From positions 32,537 through 96,536 of the forward strand of contig NZ_PXXU01000008.1 of the NCBI RefSeq assembly GCF_003011925.2: 64,000 nt of DNA, read 5' to 3'. Under the pieces are notes generated by a model. That model saw only the letters and a list, made by a program, of their open reading frames with translations, had not been told where the DNA came from and did no database searches. This document shows positions 56,331 through 64,000 of the stretch, one piece after another (the first letter of the stretch is position 1; every line of letters begins with the position of its first letter). Origin of the DNA: Nitrosomonas supralitoralis. Lineage in GTDB: Bacteria > Pseudomonadota > Gammaproteobacteria > Burkholderiales > Nitrosomonadaceae. The position numbers were made by a program, and so were the translations under genes.

Positions 56331-57252
56331 TTAGAGCTTACTCATAAATTCAGCGATCAGTTATGCGCTGTCAAGTAGAAATAGTGGTTTGAGATGAATT
56401 GACAGGCACGAGCAAACGGAATTTCTCTGGGTATGCTCTTTTTGGTCACCCAGAATGCTATTTTGGCTGCCTGATTTCTCAGGCAAATAAAAACCTACAC
56501 CAGAATAAGCAGATTCATAACTGGGAAGATACTATTAATCCATGCGGCAGACGTATCAGCGCGCTTGGCCCGAATATTGTTAAGTCGATATCCAAACTTT
56601 CCTTCAATCGGAATGCGCTCGCGATATTCCTGTCGCCGTGGTACTTTCAGGCGCATCCATTCATCTTTATTTTTAGGTGTAATCTTGGTGGACGTCCCAG
56701 TGCAGCTTGTCGACATGTGCCAACCCTTTTCCGGTCAAGCTCGCGCTTATTTTTGGCGCCAAATTCCATTGTTTTAACCAGTGATTATTGGAATCAAGAA
56801 TCATGCCCGGCGGTGTATCAAGTCCTTCGAGTGGCAGTCGCTTTTGGCTGATATAACAAATCATAGTGCACAGTTTTTGGTGTTAATTCACATATTTATG
56901 AGCGCTATTCTACCAAAATATACACTATTATTAAACCTAATCAGCTGCTTATGTTTTTTGAGTAAGCTCTAATTAGCGATCCTCCTGCGGTTATTTTCCT
57001 TATTAGGTTCGATACGGCCCGAAAGTGATTTTGTTTTGATGTTCGTTGGTGTGGCATTTCCTGATTAAAGTAATTCCCTATGAAGGGGTAAAGAAGCCAT
57101 GATGTGCACTGAGAATTTAGTTCTGGCAAAATAAAAAATTATGACAGTCACTTAAAATGAACAAATATATACAATGAATTTGAGAATTTCTTCACATAAA
57201 CTTGTTTACAATTCTGAGCTAGCAGCTTAGGAACAGGAAAAACAGAGCTTAC
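56331..57252. other. Intergenic region with an IS fossil
   Basis: About 920 bases. The left half holds a decayed transposase on the minus strand, described separately. From about 56870 to 57252 the sequence is AT-rich, with no gene or repeat that I can support. Confidence 0.5.
56495..56870 (-). pseudogene. Decayed IS5/IS1182-type transposase, C-terminal part
   Basis: Minus-strand frames give pieces of a DDE transposase C-terminus. CRQAALGRPPR appears in one frame. Another reads RRQEYRERIPIEGKFGYRL then NNIRAKRADTSAAWINSIF and PVMNLL, which matches the usual pattern RIPIEGKFGQGK, LNR-AKLADTS, FLVMNLE. At least one frameshift and stops interrupt it, and the N-terminal half is missing. No terminal inverted repeats were identified. 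Confidence 0.7.
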
Positions 57253-57480
57253 ATGAAGCAGAAACTACTAGCACATTGCATTTATTGTTTGATAATGTCC
57301 GCAACAATGACTGGGTGTGTATCTGCAATTGTTACGGCGGTGAATCTTGGTTTTTCCGATGCCATTATCGAACCTTGGCTTTATTCATGGAGTATTGCAT
57401 TTCCAGTTGGTTTTGTTTTGTTGCTGTTTGTCTCACCATACTTCAAGCGCATCATAGAAGTATTCATACATAATCGGTAA
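57253..57480 (+). CDS. DUF2798 small membrane protein
   Basis: A 75-aa protein with two membrane helices, in the DUF2798 pattern (ATMTGCVSAIVTAVNLGF, then WLYSWSIAFPVGFVLLLFV and a basic end). Function unknown. It stands 74 bases before the aldehyde dehydrogenase gene on the same strand. Confidence 0.8.
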   Translation: MKQKLLAHCIYCLIMSATMTGCVSAIVTAVNLGFSDAIIEPWLYSWSIAFPVGFVLLLFVSPYFKRIIEVFIHNR

Positions 57481-57554
57481 TGTAGAGCAAACTACAGAAT
57501 GCATGTGTTTGCCGTAGATTTATTAATTAAATTACTCGATAAGGCTATTCTGTC

Positions 57555-58919
57555 ATGTCAATGCAATCCATCAATCCGGCCACAGGTCAAATCATACAAT
57601 CATTCCCAACTTGGCAATCTGATGAAATCAATACGGTGCTGAGCCAAGCGGATTCAGCGCAGTCTGAATGGGCGGCGCTGAGTTTCACTCAGCGATCGGA
57701 TTGTATGCACAATCTCGCACGGATCTTCCGACAACGCAACGAGGAATATGCCAACCTGATTACCGAAGAAATGGGAAAATTGCTTAAGGAAGCCAGAGCG
57801 GAGATAGAAAAATGTGCGATAGGCTGTGAGCATTACGCTAATAAAGCTGAATCCTATCTGAGTGATGAACTAATCGCCTCCGATGCAAGCCGCAGTTTAG
57901 TGGTTTATCAGCCGTTGGGTGTCGTGCTATGTATCATGCCGTGGAATTTTCCTTTTTGGCAATTAGTCCGCGCTGCGGCACCGGCGATGATGGCAGGTAA
58001 CACGGTGGTGCTTAAGCATGCGTCAAATGTACCGCGTTGCGCATTGGCACTGGAAGATGCATTCCGGCAAGCTGGTTTTCCTGAGAATTCCTTTCGCACA
58101 CTGATGATCAGCAGCGAGCAAGCGCAAGCGGTGGTTGCAGATGACCGTATTGCTGCAGTCACTTTGACAGGCAGTAGCGCAGCAGGGCGCAAAGTCGCAG
58201 CTATCGCCGGACAGCACTTGAAAAAATGTGTGCTCGAATTAGGTGGTTCAGATCCTTTTATCGTGCTCGAGGATGCTGATATCGAGTCGACTGCCAAGCA
58301 AGCCTTTGCGGCTCGTTTGCAAAACATGGGGCAAAGTTGCATTGCGGCCAAGCGTTTTATTCTCATGGATGTGATTGCAGATGCTTTTGTTGAGGAATTG
58401 AGAATGATTCTCAGCCAGCTGCAAAGTGGAGATCCGAAGCATGAAGCAACCGGTATTGCGCCAATGGCACGTGAAGACTTGCGCACTGATCTGCACGCAC
58501 AAGTTGAACGTAGTCTGGCAGCAGGCGCGAAGCTTATAGTTGGTGGCACTGTTATCGGTACACAAGGCGCGTACTATACGCCAACAATACTGGATTACGT
58601 GCAGCCAGGCATGGCGGCGTTTGATGAAGAGTTGTTTGGTCCGGTCGCGGCAATCGTGCGCGTAAAAAATGCGGAAGAAGCGGTTCAATTAGCCAACCGG
58701 ACGCAATTTGGTCTTGGCGGCAGCGTTTGGACAAGCAATACTATACGCGGCGAAGCGCTAGCGCGGCAGATTCGTGCCGGCTCCACCTTCGTCAATGGCA
58801 TTGTCAAAAGCGATCCGCGCCTACCATTCGGAGGTATTAAGGAATCCGGTTATGGACGAGAGTTGTCATATCATGGCATCCGCGAATTTGTGAATATTAA
58901 AACGGTCTGGATCAAATAA
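57555..58919 (+). CDS. Succinate-semialdehyde dehydrogenase-type aldehyde dehydrogenase
   Basis: A 454-aa NAD(P)-dependent aldehyde dehydrogenase. The catalytic Cys is in NMGQSCIAAKRF and the general-base Glu in LELGGSDPFIVL. Cofactor-binding PWNFPFWQL and TGSSAAGRKVA are intact. It opens with SINPATGQIIQSFP, as in the GabD/Sad group, so succinate semialdehyde is the likeliest substrate, but other aldehydes are possible. It overlaps nothing and converges with the transglycosylase gene. Confidence 0.92.
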   Translation: MSMQSINPATGQIIQSFPTWQSDEINTVLSQADSAQSEWAALSFTQRSDCMHNLARIFRQRNEEYANLITEEMGKLLKEARAEIEKCAIGCEHYANKAESYLSDELIASDASRSLVVYQPLGVVLCIMPWNFPFWQLVRAAAPAMMAGNTVVLKHASNVPRCALALEDAFRQAGFPENSFRTLMISSEQAQAVVADDRIAAVTLTGSSAAGRKVAAIAGQHLKKCVLELGGSDPFIVLEDADIESTAKQAFAARLQNMGQSCIAAKRFILMDVIADAFVEELRMILSQLQSGDPKHEATGIAPMAREDLRTDLHAQVERSLAAGAKLIVGGTVIGTQGAYYTPTILDYVQPGMAAFDEELFGPVAAIVRVKNAEEAVQLANRTQFGLGGSVWTSNTIRGEALARQIRAGSTFVNGIVKSDPRLPFGGIKESGYGRELSYHGIREFVNIKTVWIK

Positions 58920-58937
58920 CCGTAGATTGAGGGATGA

Positions 58938-60053
58938 TTACAAACCAGTATGCAATCCCGGTATACCCATGCGTTGGATATAAATGGCATTATTGCCTTC
59001 TTCGTAAGCGAGTAATTTGCCCTCCTTATGCCAGAGACGGAATGCCAGCGAGTAGGACAATACCCGGATCGGATAATCGCGCGGCAGGGTTTGCAGATAA
59101 GGCTGAATCGTGGTGAAATCGGTCGCGCCATATTGTTGCATGATAAAACGTAAACCTCCGTTCGCTGGACCGATGTTGTAGGCTAATAGTCCGAGAAAGA
59201 GATCGCCCCTCATTTCAGCCAGATAATGTTTAAATGTGGCTGCGGCAACAAAGGCGTTGTGATGGGAGTTTTCCAAAACGATTTTTTCTACACCGAGCCG
59301 TTTGCGTGCCTGCACAATGATTGCCTCTGGAACGCGGGTAATTTGAAATAATCCTTTTCCACCATCGCTGCTGTCTCGCGGAATAAAAGAGGATTCGGTC
59401 GCTGCGATTCCATGTAGTATATTGATATCAATGTTAAAAGAACGAGCGGCATCTTCGATCGACTGTCGATATTCCTGTGAACGATTAACCATTTTTTGTA
59501 GTTGCGCGGTATCATGCCGCCGGTAAGCTGCGAAGACTTGATGCGCAATTGTCATGCGTCCGGCTTCTTCTTTGCCGCCAACCAAAGTACGAAAATTACC
59601 GTAAGCCAGTGCAAATTGATCGTGTGTGACAAACCAGGAAATAAGCAGAGCCAGCATCAAGGATAAAGCTGGAGTCAAAAATTCAGAATGTAGCCGCAAC
59701 CATTTTCTCATCTTCCACCAGCCCGCCAGAATAATGCTTCCTGACAGTGCCATACCCAAGACACCGGCAGCAAACGGTAGCAGGTTGACAAAGAAACTGG
59801 TGCCGGAAAATCGATTGGCGAAATAACCGAGCAGCATGATGACGGCGCAAAATGCTGCAATACTCAAACCAAAAATTTCGATACCGGTTAACAATATTTT
59901 CCGCCGGAGCCCGCCGGATTGAGTTTTTCGGGTTCGTTTTTTCCTCGGCTTGCTGATATCGCTAGCAGTACGAGCAACTGTAACGCGTCTGCGTCTCTGC
60001 TTCGGCTTCACCTTGCTGGATTCGGAATTGTTAGGCGGATTTGTTCTATCCAT
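58938..60053 (-). CDS. Membrane-anchored SLT-type lytic transglycosylase
   Basis: A 371-aa protein with a very basic N-terminus (about 1-50), three membrane helices (about 53-78, 86-111 and 125-142) and a C-terminal SLT domain (about 200-330). The catalytic Glu220 is in HGIAATESSF, followed by GGKGLFQITRVPEAI and LAYNIGPANGG. Multiple membrane helices before an SLT domain are unusual, since most such enzymes are lipoproteins or soluble. It probably acts on peptidoglycan from the inner membrane. Confidence 0.88.
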   Translation of the reverse strand: MDRTNPPNNSESSKVKPKQRRRRVTVARTASDISKPRKKRTRKTQSGGLRRKILLTGIEIFGLSIAAFCAVIMLLGYFANRFSGTSFFVNLLPFAAGVLGMALSGSIILAGWWKMRKWLRLHSEFLTPALSLMLALLISWFVTHDQFALAYGNFRTLVGGKEEAGRMTIAHQVFAAYRRHDTAQLQKMVNRSQEYRQSIEDAARSFNIDINILHGIAATESSFIPRDSSDGGKGLFQITRVPEAIIVQARKRLGVEKIVLENSHHNAFVAAATFKHYLAEMRGDLFLGLLAYNIGPANGGLRFIMQQYGATDFTTIQPYLQTLPRDYPIRVLSYSLAFRLWHKEGKLLAYEEGNNAIYIQRMGIPGLHTGL

Positions 60054-60249
60054 TGAAATAAGATCTAACCGACTGAGTCAATGATGACTTACCGGCAATG
60101 CGATTTTCCACGTATTTTGTTTAATTAATGGTTTTACTGAGATAAAAATAAGGGTTTCCCCGATACACGACATTGCCTCGGGTGCGTTAAGGTGCGTCCC
60201 TCCTATTTTACTTTGAGTTAATACGATCAGGAACACAAGCGAGGAAAAA

Positions 60250-61572
60250 ATGCGTAATGTAAGTAAAAATAGCAACACAAGGGTATATGTGCCAATTGGA
60301 GTTCTGTTGCTTGTTTTACTGAGCATCTGCAACACGCATGCCACTAGCCTGCCAAACCTGCTTAAACAACACGGTCTGGAATTGGGTGGTTGGGTCAACG
60401 GTGGTGCGACTTATAATGCCAATAATCCTTCAGATGGTTTTAATGGTACGGTTACTTTTGCTGATCGTGCCAATCGGTTTCAGTTAAATCAACTCAATTT
60501 CTTTCTACAACGTCATGTCGAATCGGAAGGCGCAAAGTGGGACATAGGGGGGCGCTTTGATTTCCTCTTTGGTACCGATGCAATTTATTCGCAGGCTTTT
60601 GGTATTTCCGCATTCGATGAGAATACTGCTGAACCTTCAAACCGTGGTAACTGGGACCTTAATTTGTGCTGTAAATCGACGCGCACATACGGAATCGCGT
60701 TGCCGCAAGCCTATCTAGAGGCTTATATACCAATGGGCCGTGGTTTCAACATCAAAATGGGACACTTCTATACACCGTTGGGATATGAAACCGTTCCGGC
60801 GCCGGATAACTTCTTTTATACTCACGCATATATTCTGAACAGCGGTGAACCATTTACTCATACCGGATTCTTAGGAAGTCAGACCATCAATCAGAACTGG
60901 CAGATTCAAGGCGGTGTAACCACAGGCAGCGCAACCGGCGGTTGGGATGGCGGATTTGATAAACAGCTTGATAACTGGGGCGGGATAGCGAATATCATGT
61001 GGAGTAGTGACGACAAAAGAACTGCGGGGCAAATTGGTGGTACCTATGGACAAACAGCGGTCAATGAGCCTTGGATGATGTACAGCGTTGTCTTGCGACA
61101 TCGGCTTACGACCAAAACTCACATGGTATTGCATCATACTCATGGCTGGGCCAGCAACATCAGTCTGCCCGAAGGAATACGCAATGCTGCCTGGTATAGT
61201 ATCAATACGCATCTTACTTACGATCTGCTTCCCGATCTGTCTATAGGCATTCGTGCGGAACGTTTTCATGACCGCAATGGCTGGCGTGTTTTTTCACCTT
61301 ATCGCATATTGTCTGCGTTAAACAACAAAGGTGTCAGTTATGCAGGGAATATCCCTTTTATCAGTGCACCTGCGGACTATTACGCAGTTACGCTGGGCAT
61401 GAACTGGAAGCCGGTAAAACGGTGGGAGAGAGGCTGGAAGCCTATCCGCAATATTCGTATCCGGAAAAACATCCGTTATGACCGCGCAGTTGGTATGGAC
61501 ATGGCATTTCGTCCATTTGATGGAAAGAAGGATCAAGTTCTGTTTTCTTTGGACGCAACAATTCCATTCTAA
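60250..61572 (+). CDS. OmpL-like outer-membrane beta-barrel porin
   Basis: A 440-aa outer-membrane protein of the beta-barrel porin-2 (OmpL-like) type. It has a signal peptide (about 1-35), then alternating amphipathic strands rich in Gly, Trp and Tyr (ELGGWVNGGATYNANNP, FNIKMGHFYTPLGYETV, GIRAERFHDRNGWRVF). It ends in a terminal Phe (LFSLDATIPF), the barrel assembly signal. Its stop overlaps that of the convergent HPP gene by 4 bases. The solute is unknown. Confidence 0.88.
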   Translation: MRNVSKNSNTRVYVPIGVLLLVLLSICNTHATSLPNLLKQHGLELGGWVNGGATYNANNPSDGFNGTVTFADRANRFQLNQLNFFLQRHVESEGAKWDIGGRFDFLFGTDAIYSQAFGISAFDENTAEPSNRGNWDLNLCCKSTRTYGIALPQAYLEAYIPMGRGFNIKMGHFYTPLGYETVPAPDNFFYTHAYILNSGEPFTHTGFLGSQTINQNWQIQGGVTTGSATGGWDGGFDKQLDNWGGIANIMWSSDDKRTAGQIGGTYGQTAVNEPWMMYSVVLRHRLTTKTHMVLHHTHGWASNISLPEGIRNAAWYSINTHLTYDLLPDLSIGIRAERFHDRNGWRVFSPYRILSALNNKGVSYAGNIPFISAPADYYAVTLGMNWKPVKRWERGWKPIRNIRIRKNIRYDRAVGMDMAFRPFDGKKDQVLFSLDATIPF

Positions 61573-62099
61573 TCTTCTTGCCACCCGCCCCAGTTGAGAT
61601 TTGGAGGTGATGGCTCCATAGATGAAACCGGGTAATGGACTAGTCCTGGGTAAAAACGACTCCACACCAATACTGTCAGGAAAAGACAGCCAACCCCTAG
61701 AAATACAGATTCCCAAAGTATCGACCACCCGGAGTGAGCATGAATCATGATAATAGGATTAGCGCCGGCAGGTGGATGAACTGTACGTGTCAGGAGCATA
61801 AAGCATAGAGTAAGAGCAGTAGCTGTCGTATAGGCGAGAATCGAGTCTCCGAAAATTTGGTAACAAGCTATGCCAATGAATGCTCCGCCCACATGTCCTC
61901 CCAACAATGCGCGCGGCTGAGCGGCAGGAACGCGCGTGAGACCAAAGAGAAAGATAGTGGATCCTCCAAGTGACGCCAGAAGAAACGGTGTTTCGGATAG
62001 CTTTATGACCCATAAAGCAAAGAAGAGTGCCACGAATGCGCCAATTGCACACCAAAGAAGGCGAATAAGCGGGTGCTGATTATTTATTGGAATGTTCAC
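61569..62099 (-). CDS. HPP-family membrane protein
   Basis: A 176-aa inner-membrane protein with about five helices. The diagnostic HPP motif is in TVHPPAGANPIIMIH. Members in cyanobacteria and plastids have been linked to nitrite transport, which would be relevant in an organism that makes nitrite, though this is inferred. It lies between two outer-membrane barrel genes. Confidence 0.92.
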   Translation of the reverse strand: MNIPINNQHPLIRLLWCAIGAFVALFFALWVIKLSETPFLLASLGGSTIFLFGLTRVPAAQPRALLGGHVGGAFIGIACYQIFGDSILAYTTATALTLCFMLLTRTVHPPAGANPIIMIHAHSGWSILWESVFLGVGCLFLTVLVWSRFYPGLVHYPVSSMEPSPPNLNWGGWQED

Positions 62100-62201
62100 T
62101 TAACGACTGATTCTTGTTGAACAAGAGAAAATGTGAATATTTTTTATGGCACGGTGGCACAAGCTCGTCAACAGATTTGGCCTTAGCATTTTGACAAAAT
62201 A

Positions 62202-62245
62202 TCCATCAACATATGATTTAATAAATTAAATCATATGTTGATGGA
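62202..62245. terminator. 20-bp perfect inverted repeat
   Basis: Arms 62202-62221 and 62226-62245 are perfect reverse complements around a 4-base loop. It lies 26 bases past the stop of the alginate-export-type gene (minus strand) and before the HPP gene. The stem is AT-rich with no clear T-tract, so it may act as a terminator, a transcript stabiliser or a protein site. Confidence 0.6.
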
Positions 62246-62270
62246 AGCGTGATATTTACGTGTCTAAAAA

Positions 62271-63761
62271 TTAGAATTTAATGGTGGCCATGGTATAGCC
62301 GTAGTTGGTATCTGCCATGCCCGGACTTTGTGCAACTTTATCGAAATAATCGCCTTTGAATATATGACTATATCCTATATCAAAGCTTATGCGTTTCAGA
62401 TAACTCCATTGAGGAGCCCAACCTACACTGATATCAAGCATATTGCCCAGGAAAGTGCCGGCCTGACCAGTGGGATCTTGCAGACCGCTCCCTACATACG
62501 CACCATGCTTATTGGCTAACCAATATGCACGATGAGACATCATAAGCCTGACATCAGGGCGCGGTATGAATGTCGCACGAAAACCTACAGGTGAGAGCAG
62601 GTTGGAAGGAAAGAATGGTCCGAACATACCTGTGGGGCCATATTCAACGCGGCGTTTAGCATACAGAATATCAAAGTTCTTGTTGGGGTCTTGACTTCCT
62701 GATGAAAAATCAAAAAGATAAACTAATCTTAAAGGCATTGAAGTATCAAAGCTATAACCTATCTCACCATGATGGCGATGCGCAAAAACCTTGGTATCTT
62801 GAGTATCCCCAAACTGATACATGGATTCAATTTCATAATCCATTTGGCCTGCCATTGGCTTGGCAAACAGTCTAAATCCCGTAGTGGATAGGTTACGTTT
62901 TCTGAGTCTATTTCCCTCATTTAATTGCAGAAAATAATAATCGACATTAGCCCATGGTAGATCGCGGTTAGTAATCTGCAAACCTGAAAAATAAGTTTCA
63001 GGCGTATTCCAATCCATATGTGTTGGCTGCCTGTTAACTGGGCGGGTGCCAAATACCTGCAGACCCCATTTTTCTTGATCGTTTCCTACTACAAGTCGTA
63101 TCCCATCAAAAGTGGGTGTGAAGGTTCCCCAACGATGACCCCCTAACAAGCGTGCTTCTCCTGTTTCCAGCAAAAAACGACCGACTTCAAATGTCGCGTT
63201 ATAGCCTGTTCCCAAGAAATTTTTGAATAAGTAATCAAGATGCAGTTGGGTAAAATCAAAATGATTAGCAAAAACAGGTGATTGACCTTGTCCAAAATTT
63301 GCTAAGGGAGCGCGTATGTCTGTCAGCTCAAGTGTGAATTTTAGAGGATCTATAATATTCTTGATTTCCATCAAGAATCGTGTCCGTTGATGGATCTGAT
63401 CATTAAAGCCCGGTATAGCTCTCGTAAAGCCATTATCATAGGCGTCGTAGCGCGTACGGTGCTCAACCGCTAAATTGAGCCAATCTGGCGCCATGGCAGC
63501 AAGTGGAGTTTTATGATTCTCCATCAGTCCAGTCAAATTATCAAAGTCAAACCGAGTTTCGCCAACGGTCTCTTGTGCACTGAAAGGCGCATTGCTAGCC
63601 TCTCTGGGTGGCTTGTGACTTCTAGCAATAACCGAAGAGCTTTTTGCTTTTTCTTTTTCCACATTTTTTACTTCGGCGGCAAAAGCACTGTTATTCCAAA
63701 AAAAACCTATAAATATTAAAAATTTTATCAAGTAGATTAATAATCTATTCTTCCTGATCAT
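62271..63761 (-). CDS. Alginate-export (AlgE) family outer-membrane protein
   Basis: A 496-aa outer-membrane barrel. ATG 63761 is chosen because GGGAG lies 8 bases upstream. It has a signal peptide (about 1-28), then an Ala/Lys/Glu-rich linker, then the alginate_export domain (about 75-496: LAVEHRTRYDAYDNGFTRA, LELTDIRAPLANFGQG, GRFLLETGEARLLGGHRWG). It ends with Phe (GYTMATIKF). No alginate synthesis genes are nearby, so it may be a general anion or polymer porin. Regulation is not visible. Confidence 0.88.
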   Translation of the reverse strand: MIRKNRLLIYLIKFLIFIGFFWNNSAFAAEVKNVEKEKAKSSSVIARSHKPPREASNAPFSAQETVGETRFDFDNLTGLMENHKTPLAAMAPDWLNLAVEHRTRYDAYDNGFTRAIPGFNDQIHQRTRFLMEIKNIIDPLKFTLELTDIRAPLANFGQGQSPVFANHFDFTQLHLDYLFKNFLGTGYNATFEVGRFLLETGEARLLGGHRWGTFTPTFDGIRLVVGNDQEKWGLQVFGTRPVNRQPTHMDWNTPETYFSGLQITNRDLPWANVDYYFLQLNEGNRLRKRNLSTTGFRLFAKPMAGQMDYEIESMYQFGDTQDTKVFAHRHHGEIGYSFDTSMPLRLVYLFDFSSGSQDPNKNFDILYAKRRVEYGPTGMFGPFFPSNLLSPVGFRATFIPRPDVRLMMSHRAYWLANKHGAYVGSGLQDPTGQAGTFLGNMLDISVGWAPQWSYLKRISFDIGYSHIFKGDYFDKVAQSPGMADTNYGYTMATIKF

Positions 63762-64000
63762 CTGCTTATCTCCCTTATAATTGCTATCAGAAAAACCTGA
63801 CATTGGATATTACTAAAGAAGTGCGGGAGGCAATATTCGTGCAGACACGTAAGTGTAATCCCTTATATATGAATATTTATATAGTATAATCAGCAATTAG
63901 CGTTAGCTATAGAGTAAGTGCAAGTGAAATCCTTAACGGAAATATGTTGTTTTGATTGATGTGCTAAAAAACTTAAGCTTTGACACTTTGTTTGATGCGG
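63762..64000. promoter_or_regulatory. Upstream region of the AlgE-family gene
   Basis: About 240 AT-rich bases to the window edge, with no gene seen. It should carry the promoter of the minus-strand outer-membrane gene. Confidence 0.35.

Noticed and set aside
56673..56864. 63-codon minus-strand frame read as a gene
   Set aside because: Better explained as part of the frameshifted transposase remnant region.

Overview
The window looks like a chromosome segment of an ammonia-oxidising betaproteobacterium close to Nitrosomonas. Gene order is betaproteobacterial: aroK-aroB-dgt-hemE, fur/bamE/dapB/apaH, tyrS/M23 peptidase/anmK/erpA/bactofilin/argC/rpsI/rplM, and gloB/methyltransferase/rnhA/dnaQ. 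A degenerate 3' end of amoC, the ammonia monooxygenase subunit C gene, lies at 40684-40886 (minus strand). Next to it is an intact AmoD/PmoD-like periplasmic protein. Copper proteins, a bicarbonate transporter with PII-like partners and polyphosphate enzymes fit a chemolithoautotroph. I saw no rRNA, tRNA or CRISPR array.

Layout. 0-6 kb: a GAF-PAS-GGDEF-EAL protein, a Crp/Fnr regulator, and small membrane and lipoproteins. 6-13 kb: LemA with a GIDE-like EF-hand protein, CYTH-CHAD with PPK2, a secreted asparaginase-type peptidase and an L,D-transpeptidase. 13-19 kb: a J-domain protein, a PEP-CTERM gene fragment, two tandem DUF3467-like paralogues, and a copper operon (multicopper oxidase plus a His-rich cupredoxin). 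19-24 kb: an RND efflux adaptor and pump. 24-30 kb: a fused AroK-AroB, dGTPase, HemE and a two-component system. 30.7-32.5 kb: an SbtA-type bicarbonate permease followed by two tandemly duplicated PII-like genes and a 20-bp hairpin. 32.5-39.9 kb: core housekeeping genes and two small exported proteins.

The stretch from 39.9 to 42.2 kb is accessory. It holds the AmoD-like gene, the amoC fossil, two or three copies of a short repeat with inverted ends (another copy is at 27.2 kb), a Fur-box-like palindrome, and a 219-aa membrane/coiled-coil gene ending directly at an integron attC-like hairpin. No integrase is in view, so this looks like a stray gene cassette. From 42.2 to 56.3 kb the window is core genes. 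A decayed IS transposase lies at 56.5-56.9 kb. The right end holds a DUF2798 protein, an aldehyde dehydrogenase, a membrane-anchored lytic transglycosylase, an OmpL-like porin, an HPP-family membrane protein and an alginate-export-type outer-membrane barrel.

The most notable points are the amoC/AmoD remnant locus, the orphan attC cassette, the SbtA plus duplicated PII-like module, the copper oxidase/cupredoxin pair with the type 1 site in domain 1, and the aroK-aroB fusion. All functional calls come from reading sequence and motifs. No searches were run.
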